A stretch of 64,000 nt of DNA from an uncultured Bacillota bacterium (GTDB lineage Bacteria; Bacillota_I; Bacilli_A; RFN20; CAG-288): assembly GCA_949284445.1 (NCBI GenBank), contig CASDVP010000005.1, forward strand, positions 1 through 64,000. Direction: 5' to 3'. Below the pieces are notes generated by a model. It worked only from the letters and a program-made list of their open reading frames with translations, searched no databases and was not told where the DNA came from. Position numbers and translations under genes: made by a program. Shown here in pieces: positions 52,491 through 61,080 of the stretch. The first letter of the stretch is position 1, and each line of letters opens with the position of its first letter.

Positions 52491-53189
52491 ATGAAATCAA
52501 AATTGTATCAAGTTTCGACGATGAAAGCCTTGATGATGGGCGATTATTTTGGCGGGATCACTATCAAAGAAGTTTTGATGAAGGCTGATGTGGGCATCGG
52601 AACTTATGAGGACTTAGATGGAGAAGCTATTCTGTATAAAGGAAAGGCGTATAGCTTTCGAGCCGATGGTAAAAATTCACCTGCTAATTTAAGCGATAAG
52701 CTAGCATTCTTTTCTGGTGCAAAGATGGATATCCGTGCTAAAAAAGAGCCGATCACATTTAACACCTATGCGAATCTAAAGAAACAATTATTATCACACA
52801 TTGATAAAAACTATTTTTATCTGATAATTTTAGAAGGGAGATTCACCTTAAAAACCAGAACCTGTCCCAAACAGAAAAAGCCATATAAACCTCTTTATCA
52901 AGTTGCCGAGGAACAAGTCACTTTTGATTATCAAGATGTTGATGGTGTAGTTTTAGGCTTTTATTGCCCAGAATATTTTGATGGCATCAATCTAAAAGGT
53001 TTCCATTTCCATTTCTTGTCATCTGATCTGAACAAAGGCGGTCATGTTTTAAAACTATCTTCTAAGAAATGCACCTTTAGAATTTCAAAACTAAATAACT
53101 ATCAATTACGCTTACCACAAGATACTCTCTTTAATAAGATGAATCTGATGAAAGATCTCTCTTCTGAAACCCAAAAGACGGAAGGATAA
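52491..53189 (+). CDS. budA: Alpha-acetolactate decarboxylase
   Basis: 232 residues; converts 2-acetolactate to acetoin. The family start LYQVSTMKALMMGDYFGGIT is present, followed by GIGTYEDLDGEAILYKGKAY. The zinc site H-x-H-x10-H is visible as FHFHFLSSDLNKGGHVL (about 178-194), and the conserved Glu and Arg of the active site are in place. No acetolactate synthase is next to it. Strong ribosome binding site AAAGGGGTAGGAAG. Confidence 0.9.
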   Translation: MKSKLYQVSTMKALMMGDYFGGITIKEVLMKADVGIGTYEDLDGEAILYKGKAYSFRADGKNSPANLSDKLAFFSGAKMDIRAKKEPITFNTYANLKKQLLSHIDKNYFYLIILEGRFTLKTRTCPKQKKPYKPLYQVAEEQVTFDYQDVDGVVLGFYCPEYFDGINLKGFHFHFLSSDLNKGGHVLKLSSKKCTFRISKLNNYQLRLPQDTLFNKMNLMKDLSSETQKTEG

Positions 53190-53321
53190 GAAATATTTGC
53201 AATATTAAGCGATAATAAATGCAAGCACTTTCATAGAAAAAAAGAAGCTCATGGATTATTGACAAACTATAATTAAGTTGTTTTTGATCATTAAAACAAA
53301 CATGTTGGAGGAAAAAATATT

Positions 53322-53780
53322 ATGGTTCAAAGAAAACGTACAGTGAAAAAATTAGATTTAGCCCATCTTCCAGATGGCGTATATTTTGATGAGAAAGCTT
53401 TTGGAAAAGTTCATCTCATGGAAGTTAATAAATCTATATTCGGTGTTGATGAATATGTTTATAAAGGAAAGATTCATAAAGGTCGCTGCGGATTCTTAGG
53501 CGGTGTTCAACTTTCTGAACAAGCTCCACGCCCTGAAGATAGAGATCATGGCTATACTCTTGAAGGATTAGCTAAAGAGATTTTTGAAGTTGATAATGCT
53601 TTGATCATACACAGTGATAAGGAAAATAGAACTTTTTGTTATACAAATAGCAAATCAGCTCTCAAGTTTATCGGTGATCCTAGTAAAAAATATGAACTAT
53701 ATGTTCGTATTTATGAAAATGCCTACGGTATTGAAAACTATCGTTGGGTAGTCATTTGGGCTCAATATCCTAATGATTAA
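53322..53780 (+). CDS. Hypothetical protein, 152 aa
   Basis: A soluble, beta-rich protein, with a basic N-terminal stretch, two Cys (GRCGFLGG, TFCYTN) and a C-terminus rich in aromatic residues (ENYRWVVIWAQYP). No known motif. It stands alone with a good TTGGAGGAAAA ribosome binding site and its own terminator, so it is very likely a real gene. Function unknown. Confidence 0.65.
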   Translation: MVQRKRTVKKLDLAHLPDGVYFDEKAFGKVHLMEVNKSIFGVDEYVYKGKIHKGRCGFLGGVQLSEQAPRPEDRDHGYTLEGLAKEIFEVDNALIIHSDKENRTFCYTNSKSALKFIGDPSKKYELYVRIYENAYGIENYRWVVIWAQYPND

Positions 53781-53782
53781 TC

Positions 53783-53813
53783 AAAAAGCTCAGAGAAACT
53801 CTGAGCTTTTTCT
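53783..53813. terminator. Bidirectional terminator
   Basis: AAAAAGCTCAGAG / CTCTGAGCTTTTT around a 3 nt loop; serves the 152 aa gene (+) and the rubredoxin gene (-). Confidence 0.88.
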
Positions 53814-53840
53814 TTGCTGTTTGAAGTAAAGTTATAGATA

Positions 53841-53978
53841 TTAATCTATCTGCTCAAACTGATCAGGTCCGACACCGCATAACGGGCAAACAAAATCATC
53901 AGGCAATTTTTCGTCTGAAGTTTCATAGACATACCCGCAAACGAGGCATCTGAAGTGGTGTAATTTTTTCTCTTCCAT
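53841..53978 (-). CDS. Rubredoxin
   Basis: A 45-residue ORF with the two rubredoxin knuckles: [10 protein letters not shown] (Cys11, Cys14) and VCPLCGVG (Cys31, Cys34), with LPDDFVCP before the second. This gives a mononuclear iron site used in electron transfer, often to oxygen or peroxide reductases in anaerobes. Slightly shorter than the usual 52 residues. Ribosome binding site GGAGGTTAATTAAG. Confidence 0.9.
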   Translation of the reverse strand: MEEKKLHHFRCLVCGYVYETSDEKLPDDFVCPLCGVGPDQFEQID

Positions 53979-54043
53979 CTTAATTAACCTCCAGGGTACC
54001 TATATTTTATCATTATGAGTCTGCCTATAAAAATGAAATGCTC

Positions 54044-54071
54044 TTGATTTTTGTTTAAAAAGCTTTACAAT
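54044..54071 (+). promoter_or_regulatory. queT promoter
   Basis: TTGATT (54044-54049), 16 bp, TACAAT (54066-54071). The start near 54078 coincides with the 5' edge of the leader structure. Confidence 0.55.
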
Positions 54072-54073
54072 GC

Positions 54074-54131
54074 TAATGTTCATCGCGTGGGTCTTCCCAT
54101 GAAACCCCACGTAAAACATTAACAGGGGGCT
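54074..54131 (+). promoter_or_regulatory. Candidate preQ1-type riboswitch leader of queT
   Basis: Stem CGTGGG/CCCACG (54086-54111) has a 14 nt loop and is enclosed by TAATGTT/AACATTA (54074-54121). The ribosome binding site AGGGGG at 54124-54129 can instead pair with CCCC (54105-54108) or the CCC in the loop (54096-54098), so two exclusive states are possible. queT genes are known targets of preQ1 riboswitches. I could not match it to class I, II or III from memory. Confidence 0.5.
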
Positions 54132-54137
54132 TTTTTA

Positions 54138-54725
54138 ATGACAAATTTAGAAAACAATGAGCAATTATCTTTAGGGCAGCGATTGAAAAATTATTTTTCT
54201 CTCTATAAATTGAAAACTAGAGATATTGCTACCAATGCAATCGTCGCTGCTTTGTATGTCGCTTTGACTTATGCGTTTTATTGGTGCTCATATGGAATGA
54301 TACAATTTCGGATATCTGAATTTTTGATTCTTTTGGTATTTTTTAATCCTAATTATATTTATGGACTGACAATAGGTTGTGCCTTAGCAAATATTTATTC
54401 AGTCTCTATGGGATTGACACCATTAGATATCGTTTTTGGAAGTCTAGCGACATTGATATCCTGTCTATTGATGTCTCCTATGAGGCATATGTTCATCGCA
54501 AGTTTGATTCCAGCACTGATGAACGGTCTGATCGTCGGTGCCGAATTAACCTTCTTAATGGGCGGAAATGGTGCGTTTTTCTATGTCAATTTCGGATGGG
54601 TGTTTTTAGGCGAATTTGTCGTCATCAGTCTTTTTAGCTATTCCTTGTTCTTCGTATTGATGAAGAAGAATGCCTTATTTCCAAAACTGATTAATGCTAA
54701 ACGCAATCTACAATTTAGATTTTAG
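54138..54725 (+). CDS. queT: Queuosine precursor transporter QueT
   Basis: 195 residues with five to six hydrophobic helices after a ~25-residue polar N-terminus. GMIQFRISEFLILLVFFNP, YGLTIGCALANIYS and LDIVFGSLATLISCLL are the QueT (COG4708) pattern. QueT is a substrate-binding component that takes up preQ1/preQ0 for tRNA queuosine. Its 3' end overlaps the convergent rarA by 18 bp. Confidence 0.88.
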   Translation: MTNLENNEQLSLGQRLKNYFSLYKLKTRDIATNAIVAALYVALTYAFYWCSYGMIQFRISEFLILLVFFNPNYIYGLTIGCALANIYSVSMGLTPLDIVFGSLATLISCLLMSPMRHMFIASLIPALMNGLIVGAELTFLMGGNGAFFYVNFGWVFLGEFVVISLFSYSLFFVLMKKNALFPKLINAKRNLQFRF

Positions 54726-55970
54726 TCTTTTAGCTTTTTCAATATCGGTTGTTCTTTCAATCTGATTTAATTTTTCCAATTGCTGAGCAAGAGCTCTTTC
54801 ATATTTGCCTGTGAGTGTTGGATTATAAAAATGATAATCTTCCAATCCTTCAGGCATGTATTGTAATTTTGGCCAGACGTCTGGACGATCGTAGGGATAT
54901 TTTACCGGACTATCAGCTTGTTTTAATCTCAGATATGATCTGACGCGTATGGGCTTGTTATCGATCATTGCTGAGGCTTCTTCAATAGCAGTACAAGATG
55001 ATTTTGATTTAGGAGATAGTGCCAGATCAACGATTGTGAAACCTATAGGAATCATCGCTTCTGGAAGACCGACTTCTTTAGCGACTTGGCAAGCGTTATA
55101 GCATCTATCAACAGCCTGTGGATTAGCTAGTCCTACATCTTCATAAGCAGTAACTAATAGACGACGAACTAATCCGTCTAAATCGCCTGATTTAAGCAGT
55201 TTAGCAGCATAATAGATAGCCGCATCTACTTGACTTCCTCTGATGGATTTTTGTAAAGCCGAAACAGTGTCATAATGTTCGTCTTCGTTGAGATCAGCAT
55301 AATAATTAGGAACATTAGCGATATCTTTGGCATCCTGTAATGTTATCAGATGGTCTTTTGTAAAACTCAGTGTGATCGCTTCTAATTGGTTATAGGCAAA
55401 TCTCAAATCACCTGCTGAAATGCTTGCTAAATAATCTATTGCATCATCAGAAAATTTTCTAGAATTATTCAATCCTTTTTCTGAAGAAATTGCACGCAAT
55501 AAACCGGATTTTACTTCATCTTTAGACAATTCTTCTGTCGCTAGCAAACGGCAGCGTGAGCGGATAGCAGGTCTTATTGAAATCAATGGATTAGCTGTGG
55601 TACAACCGATTAAGTAAAAATCACCATTTTCTAAATGGGGTAATAATAAATCTTGTTTGGCTTTATCTAAACGATGAATTTCATCGATGATGACAATAGT
55701 AGGGTAAAACCGAATCGCTTCTTCAAATGTAGCTTCCATCTTCTCTTTTTTATCGATCACTGCATTTAAAGATAAACAATTAGCATTGAACGATTTGCTA
55801 AAGGCTTTTGCTAAAGTTGTTTTTCCTGTTCCAGGCGGTCCATAAAAAATTATGGAAACGAGAGAAGAATTCGAGATGAGATTATTCAAAAAATCTTTGA
55901 TTTTGTTTTGTCCGATAACTTGATCTAAATTATCAGGGCGCATCCTATAGGCTAAAGGTTTATTGATCAT
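54708..55970 (-). CDS. rarA: Replication-associated recombination protein RarA
   Basis: 420 residues, AAA+ clamp-loader-like. LAYRMRPDNLDQVIGQ at the start, Walker A YGPPGTGKTTLA (about 45), Walker B IIDEIHR, GCTTANP and the C-terminal helical part with RGSQVDAAIYYAAKLL and ASAMI are diagnostic of RarA/MgsA. Acts at stalled replication forks. Overlaps punA by 11 bp. Confidence 0.94.
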   Translation of the reverse strand: MINKPLAYRMRPDNLDQVIGQNKIKDFLNNLISNSSLVSIIFYGPPGTGKTTLAKAFSKSFNANCLSLNAVIDKKEKMEATFEEAIRFYPTIVIIDEIHRLDKAKQDLLLPHLENGDFYLIGCTTANPLISIRPAIRSRCRLLATEELSKDEVKSGLLRAISSEKGLNNSRKFSDDAIDYLASISAGDLRFAYNQLEAITLSFTKDHLITLQDAKDIANVPNYYADLNEDEHYDTVSALQKSIRGSQVDAAIYYAAKLLKSGDLDGLVRRLLVTAYEDVGLANPQAVDRCYNACQVAKEVGLPEAMIPIGFTIVDLALSPKSKSSCTAIEEASAMIDNKPIRVRSYLRLKQADSPVKYPYDRPDVWPKLQYMPEGLEDYHFYNPTLTGKYERALAQQLEKLNQIERTTDIEKAKRLKSKL

Positions 55971-56790
55971 GAGAAATTTTTATGGCCTCTTTCAATAAGG
56001 TTTTGAGATTATTTTCGTTCGTTTTAGCTTCTTCGATCACTTCTTCATCTGTTATCTTTCTTTTGCTCATACCACAAGCCAAATTAGAGATGAAGGAAAT
56101 ACCCACTGTTCTGATATTCATATGATTTGACACGATAGCTTCGATAACAGTCGACATACCGACAGCGTCTGCTCCAAGAGTTCTAAAAGCTTTGATCTCA
56201 GCTTTAGATTCAAACTGTGGACCAGGAAATTGTAAATAAACACCTTTTTGCATCGGTAGATTTAACTCTAAACCGCGATGATATATTTTTTGTGTTAACG
56301 CCTCGTCATAAATATTAGACATGTCTGGGAATCTTGTTCCGAATCCATCAATATTTTGCCCTCTAAGGGGAGAGGGAACAAATGCTGAGATATGGTCTTC
56401 AATCATCATAAAATCGCCAGGTTTAAAGGCAAAATTAACACCGCCAGCTGCATTGGTCAAGATCAGAGTTTTAATTTTTAGCAATCCTAAGATACGAATA
56501 GGAACCGTACAGGTTTGGGTTGAATAGCCTTCATAATAATGTATTCTTCCTTTCATTAAAACCACTTTTATTCCGTTGAGATATCCAAAGATAAGTTCCC
56601 CAGAATGATTGCTGTTTGTCGGTTTAGGCATTTTAGATAAGTGAGAATAAGGTATTATTTTTTCGACTTGTATCTCTTTTGCAAAATCACCTAATCCGGT
56701 TCCTAAGACGACGCCGATCTCTGGCTGAAAATCAGTGTATTGTCTTATTTCCTTTAAGATTGTCAAATAGTCTTGATACGTGAGTTCCAT
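55960..56790 (-). CDS. punA: Purine nucleoside phosphorylase
   Basis: 276 residues of the trimeric (PNP-I) type. GVVLGTGLGDF (about 26), HSGELIFGYLNGIKV with the phosphate-binding His, RIHYYEGYS, TNAAGGVN and GPQFESKAEIKAF and GADAVGMSTVIEAI are all present. Splits inosine/guanosine to base and ribose-1-phosphate; pairs logically with the surface nucleotidase at 1.8 kb. First gene before rarA. Confidence 0.92.
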   Translation of the reverse strand: MELTYQDYLTILKEIRQYTDFQPEIGVVLGTGLGDFAKEIQVEKIIPYSHLSKMPKPTNSNHSGELIFGYLNGIKVVLMKGRIHYYEGYSTQTCTVPIRILGLLKIKTLILTNAAGGVNFAFKPGDFMMIEDHISAFVPSPLRGQNIDGFGTRFPDMSNIYDEALTQKIYHRGLELNLPMQKGVYLQFPGPQFESKAEIKAFRTLGADAVGMSTVIEAIVSNHMNIRTVGISFISNLACGMSKRKITDEEVIEEAKTNENNLKTLLKEAIKISHDQ

Positions 56791-56826
56791 ATGATCCCCT
56801 TCTTTTATTTTTATTATAGATATAAG

Positions 56827-56832
56827 TATAAT
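56827..56832 (+). promoter_or_regulatory. -10 box of a probable leaderless dtd transcript
   Basis: A perfect TATAAT lies 6 nt before ATG 56839; the -35 is weak (TTTATT at 17 bp). Confidence 0.5.
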
Positions 56833-56838
56833 ATAAAT

Positions 56839-57294
56839 ATGAAAATTTTAATTCAAGAATGTCTTAAAGCTTCTGTTCTCATCGATGGTAAAACAGTTGG
56901 TTCGATTGATCGTGGTGAGGTTGTTTTTGTTGGCTTTACACAGTCGGATAACTTTGAATTAGTTGATAAAATGGTAGATAAATTGTTGAAGTTACGTATT
57001 TTTCCTGATGAAAATAATAAAACAAATTTAAATTTGAGTCAGATTTATGGTCAACTTTTAGTAGTTTCTCAATTCACTTTATATGCTGATCTATCACAAG
57101 GTAATAGACCTTCTTTTGTCAATGCTTTATCTGGTGAAAAATCAGTTGTTTTATATGATCATTTCGTAGAACAGTTAAAAAAGCATTTTCCTGATTTACA
57201 GACAGGGGTATTTGGTGCTGATATGAAGGTTGAGCTCATCAATGATGGACCATTTACTATTTTGCTTGATTCAAAGGAAATATATCATGAGTAA
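56839..57294 (+). CDS. dtd: D-aminoacyl-tRNA deacylase
   Basis: 151 residues. The start MKILIQECLKASVLIDGK aligns with the family's MKVVLQRVSRASV. SQFTLYADLSQGNRPSF contains both signature motifs (SQFTL, NRPSF). It removes D-amino acids from tRNA. The frame is open 66 bp upstream but that part is not conserved. Overlaps mnmA by 8 bp. Confidence 0.93.
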   Translation: MKILIQECLKASVLIDGKTVGSIDRGEVVFVGFTQSDNFELVDKMVDKLLKLRIFPDENNKTNLNLSQIYGQLLVVSQFTLYADLSQGNRPSFVNALSGEKSVVLYDHFVEQLKKHFPDLQTGVFGADMKVELINDGPFTILLDSKEIYHE

Positions 57295-58429
57295 AAAAGT
57301 TTTATTAGGTCTTTCTGGCGGAGTCGACAGTGCTATCGCCGCATATTTGCTAAAACAAGGTGGATATGATGTGACTTGTTGTTTTATGAGAAATTGGGAT
57401 TCCATAACGAATAATGATATTTTAGGTAATCCTACATTATCTGGATCTAAATGTTCTCAGGAACTTGACTATGATGATGCGGTTGACACAGCTTTTGAAT
57501 TAGATCTTCCGATCATCAGAAAAGATTTTATCGAAGAATATTGGAAAGAAGTTTTCAGCAATTTTTTAGAGACTTATCAAAAGGGATTTACTCCAGATCC
57601 AGATGTCTTTTGCAATAAATACATCAAATTTGGTCATTTTTATAAATATGCTAGAACTCTTGGATTTGATACAATTGCGATGGGTCATTATGCCAAAAGA
57701 ATAGATGAAAATGGTGAAGCGCATTTATATAAAGCCTTTGATTTAAATAAGGATCAATCCTATTTTTTGGGGCAGATCAGTTCAGAGCAATTATCCCATG
57801 CCTTATTTCCACTGAGCTCGATGACTAAAGTAGAGGTTAGAAGATTGGCCGAAGAATTAAATCTTTCTGTCGCAAAAAAGAAAGATTCCACTGGTGTTTG
57901 TTTTATTGGCGAAAGAAACTTTAAACAATTTTTATCAAATTATTTACCAGCACAAAAAGGACCTATTATTGATATTGTCAGCGGAAAGCAAATCGCTACT
58001 CATGATGGTGTTTTATACTATACTGTGGGTCAGCATCGCGGATTGAATATCGGCGGAATTAAAGGATATACATGCGATCCGTTTTTCGTGGTTGGGAAAG
58101 ATGTAAAATCGAACATTCTTTATGTAGCACAAGAAGCAGGAAACGAATTTCGTTTCTCTTCGAGATGTTTGATCGATAATTTGAACTGGATAGGTAGTGA
58201 TTTGCCACTCGAACAGATTTCTTGTAATTGCAAATTCAGATATCGTGGTAAAGATTTACCGGTTCAATTTTCTTTGAGACCTGATAGAAAGAGCTCCTGG
58301 TTGACTTATGATAATTATGAATATATCACTAAAGGACAAGTCGCATGTCTTTATTTGGGCTCTCGTCTTTTAGCAAGCGGTATAGTGATCAAAACTTATG
58401 ATAAGAATTATCAAGAAATACCTTATTAA
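57287..58429 (+). CDS. mnmA: tRNA-specific 2-thiouridylase MnmA
   Basis: 380 residues; makes s2U34 in tRNA. PP-loop LSGGVDSA (about 8), FMRNWD, DVFCNKYIKF with the first catalytic Cys (about 106), KKKDSTGVCFIGERNF with the second Cys (about 204), and GQHRGLNIGG. The start is ATG 57287, within the end of dtd. Earlier in-frame ATGs lie in dtd sequence. Confidence 0.95.
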   Translation: MSKKVLLGLSGGVDSAIAAYLLKQGGYDVTCCFMRNWDSITNNDILGNPTLSGSKCSQELDYDDAVDTAFELDLPIIRKDFIEEYWKEVFSNFLETYQKGFTPDPDVFCNKYIKFGHFYKYARTLGFDTIAMGHYAKRIDENGEAHLYKAFDLNKDQSYFLGQISSEQLSHALFPLSSMTKVEVRRLAEELNLSVAKKKDSTGVCFIGERNFKQFLSNYLPAQKGPIIDIVSGKQIATHDGVLYYTVGQHRGLNIGGIKGYTCDPFFVVGKDVKSNILYVAQEAGNEFRFSSRCLIDNLNWIGSDLPLEQISCNCKFRYRGKDLPVQFSLRPDRKSSWLTYDNYEYITKGQVACLYLGSRLLASGIVIKTYDKNYQEIPY

Positions 58430-58498
58430 TTTTTTCTTGTAATCAGTTATTAATTAAGCTAAAATATCCCACGGCATTAAGAAATAGAGGTGATAATA

Positions 58499-58669
58499 TT
58501 GCCAAAGACACTTGTCAGAGATGGTGAGACTTTAGATGATGCAATGAAGAGATTCAAGCGTCAAGTCAATAAAGCTGGCACTATCGCGGACTATCGTAAA
58601 CATGACTTCTTCTTAAAGAAAGGTCTTAGACGTAAACTTAAGTCCGAAAACGCGAGAAGAAAGCACTGA
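58499..58669 (+). CDS. rpsU: 30S ribosomal protein S21
   Basis: 56 residues starting with TTG: MPKTLVRDGETLDDAMKRFK, then RQVNKAGTIADYRKHDFFLK and a basic tail. Ribosome binding site AGAGGTG, 8 nt spacing. S21 helps early steps of initiation. Confidence 0.95.
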   Translation: MPKTLVRDGETLDDAMKRFKRQVNKAGTIADYRKHDFFLKKGLRRKLKSENARRKH

Positions 58670-58682
58670 TTATTAGCTTTCG

Positions 58683-58707
58683 AGAGAGGTGTGAACCTCT
58701 CTTTTTC
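58683..58707 (+). terminator. Terminator after rpsU
   Basis: AGAGAGGT / ACCTCTCT with a GTGA loop, followed by a T-run. Confidence 0.88.
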
Positions 58708-58716
58708 AAATTATTT

Positions 58717-59922
58717 ATGAAATCATTAAAAGAATTACTCATTGTCGGTCCTGGACCATCTTCCTCTCATACAATCGGTCCTTATCGAATTTGCTTAGAT
58801 TTTTTGAGGAACACAAACATTGAAAATCTCGACCATATCATAGTTATTTTGTACGATTCTTTAGCATTGACGGGTAAAGGTCATGGGACAGATAAAATCA
58901 TTTTAAATGCCTTGAAACAATTCGATGTGAAAATTGTTTTTGATACCGAAACCGTTGACATTCCACATCCTAATACTATGCGTATCCAAGCATTTTATAA
59001 GACCGGTGAAGTCATTTCTAAAGTATATTGTTCAATCGGTGGTGGAGCCTATCAAGTCGTTGGTGAAAACAGCAAAACTATCGATACGTATCCCTTTAAT
59101 ACTTTTGATGAGATGAAAAAAATTCTCCCAAATTTCAATAACGATATCTACTCTCTGATCGAACATTATGAAGGAAAAGATATTTTTTCGTATGCACAAA
59201 ATCTTTTATTAAAATCTTTTGATACAATTAAAAAGTCGTTAAAAACTGAAGGCTTACTTCCCGGACCATTAAAATTAAAAAGAGTCAGCCATGAAATTTA
59301 TACTCGAGCTAATGAGCTTGAAGGACTAGAAGAAAAACGTGCCCTTTTACTGACTAGTTATAGCTATGCTACTAGTGAAGCTAATGCAGCCTCTGAAATG
59401 ATTGTCACTACTCCGACGTGTGGTGCTTCAGGTGTGGTTCCAGCTATTTTGTATTATCTATATAAAGATTTAAGAGGCAATTTACATAAGCTAACTAAAG
59501 CGTATTTAGTCGGTGCATTGATCGCTGATTTCATCAAACAAAACGCCTCGATCTCCGGCGCTGTTTTAGGTTGCCAAGCTGAGATAGGTTCGGCTGCCTC
59601 CTTTGCTTCGGCTTCGTTAGCATATTACAACAATTTGTCTATCTATCAGATAGAATACGCCGCTGAGGTCAGTATGGAGCATTTTTTAGGTTTGACTTGT
59701 GACCCCGTGGATGGGTATGTTCAAATCCCATGTATTGAAAGAAATGCTGTCGCTTGTGTTCACGCTTACGCGGCGTATATATTGAGCAAGAATGTCGCCA
59801 TTTATCGACATAATAAAGTTTCTTTTGATGATGTCATTTTAGCTATGAAAGAGACTGGTAAGCAATTACCATCTGATTTAAAAGAGACTAGTAAAGGCGG
59901 TTTAGCAAAGATTATCTGCTAG
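58717..59922 (+). CDS. sdaA: L-serine dehydratase, iron-sulfur type, single chain
   Basis: 401 residues, beta and alpha parts fused. GPGPSSSHTIGPYR at the N-terminus (about 11-24) and VTTPTCGASGVVPAILYYLY (about 228) with GCQAEIGSAAS and CDPVDGYVQIPC carry the conserved Ser/Thr and the Cys ligands of the 4Fe-4S cluster. Deaminates serine to pyruvate. It begins only 10 bp after a terminator with no ribosome binding site. Near-full read-through or an unseen promoter must supply it. Confidence 0.93.
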   Translation: MKSLKELLIVGPGPSSSHTIGPYRICLDFLRNTNIENLDHIIVILYDSLALTGKGHGTDKIILNALKQFDVKIVFDTETVDIPHPNTMRIQAFYKTGEVISKVYCSIGGGAYQVVGENSKTIDTYPFNTFDEMKKILPNFNNDIYSLIEHYEGKDIFSYAQNLLLKSFDTIKKSLKTEGLLPGPLKLKRVSHEIYTRANELEGLEEKRALLLTSYSYATSEANAASEMIVTTPTCGASGVVPAILYYLYKDLRGNLHKLTKAYLVGALIADFIKQNASISGAVLGCQAEIGSAASFASASLAYYNNLSIYQIEYAAEVSMEHFLGLTCDPVDGYVQIPCIERNAVACVHAYAAYILSKNVAIYRHNKVSFDDVILAMKETGKQLPSDLKETSKGGLAKIIC

Positions 59923-60998
59923 AAATCTATTTCTGAATTTTCGACAGATATGCTAGTTATAGTATCTGCTGAGACATTTAATGGCAGTAACTTTTGAACC
60001 AGGATTTCATCTGCAAATTCGACAGTCACTTGAATACCACCACCTTGGCTATAAGCTTTATGGTATATATCGATAAAATAGTTAAAATTGATCGTTGATT
60101 CAGCATATACATCTTGATAGGTGTGCATGGCAACAAACTCATAGGTCAATAATGATTTTAGTTTTGCTAGATCAAAAATTTGATCTGAGCTGACAGTCGG
60201 CAATAAGAATAGATAACCTAGCACTCTTGATTTCATATCTTTCATCAACAGATCTGTGTCGGTGTAACTTTGACCATTATATTTAAAATTCGAGCTATAA
60301 ATGCCTACTGTAGAAACACCGGTAAAATAATCATCCCAATCATAATCAGCAGTTTTGATGAAACGTGTATAACTATTAAAACCAGTAGTGGGAGCTCGTT
60401 CACCTTTTGTACCGATTGAATAGACAGGTAATGTAGTGTCAATTTTCATCGATTGGTTTGGAGTAAAGCCATCATAACCGATAGTTGCAGTTGCCTTTTG
60501 AATCTCACGACGATTATAGTTGATCTTTATTGAAGCGTTAGTATTTGGGTCATCTTTTGAGCTTAATGTGAAAATGATTTCTGTTCCGAATGGCTGATAG
60601 CAATTGAACGTTAATGTTTTATTTTCACCATCTAATTGATAATCTACATAATCAAGAACATTTTTATCAATATACCAATCTTCGCTTTCAAATGAATCTT
60701 CGTATGTCATGTTCCAGTTGATAGCGGCGTTAAGATTGTTATAATCGGCTGTCGATGGTTCAATCGTAAACTTCACTTGTTTTTGTATTGTTCCATCCGA
60801 AAGAAGATTTTCTGTGACCTGTGAAAATCGAATGTTGTTTATTTCTTCGACTTCAAAAGCGTCTTCTTCCAGATTAGCTACAAAATTGTCGGGATTAAAG
60901 TCAGTGAAACCATTTGTCATCACTGCCGCACCTGATATCAAAATCAGTCCACTTAAAATAGAAGATAGAATAATGATCGTCTTTTTTCGTTTTGTCAT
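59919..60998 (-). CDS. Hypothetical secreted or membrane-anchored protein, 359 aa
   Basis: The N-terminus KRKKTIIILSSILSGLILIS is a signal anchor; no lipobox Cys is seen. The rest is a mostly beta-strand exterior region, with Tyr/Asp-rich stretches and a block VNGFTDFNPDNF just after the helix. I see no enzyme motif. ATG 60998 follows GAGGGGAG, so the 36 bp upstream frame is dropped. Converges on sdaA with a 4 bp overlap. Function unknown. Confidence 0.6.
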   Translation of the reverse strand: MTKRKKTIIILSSILSGLILISGAAVMTNGFTDFNPDNFVANLEEDAFEVEEINNIRFSQVTENLLSDGTIQKQVKFTIEPSTADYNNLNAAINWNMTYEDSFESEDWYIDKNVLDYVDYQLDGENKTLTFNCYQPFGTEIIFTLSSKDDPNTNASIKINYNRREIQKATATIGYDGFTPNQSMKIDTTLPVYSIGTKGERAPTTGFNSYTRFIKTADYDWDDYFTGVSTVGIYSSNFKYNGQSYTDTDLLMKDMKSRVLGYLFLLPTVSSDQIFDLAKLKSLLTYEFVAMHTYQDVYAESTINFNYFIDIYHKAYSQGGGIQVTVEFADEILVQKLLPLNVSADTITSISVENSEIDF

Positions 60999-61080
60999 AA
61001 TGACTCCCCTCTTCGCAGATTTATCTGCTTTCACTTATTATTGAGAGAAAGTCATCGTTTTGTTCGAGCTTTTATTAAAT

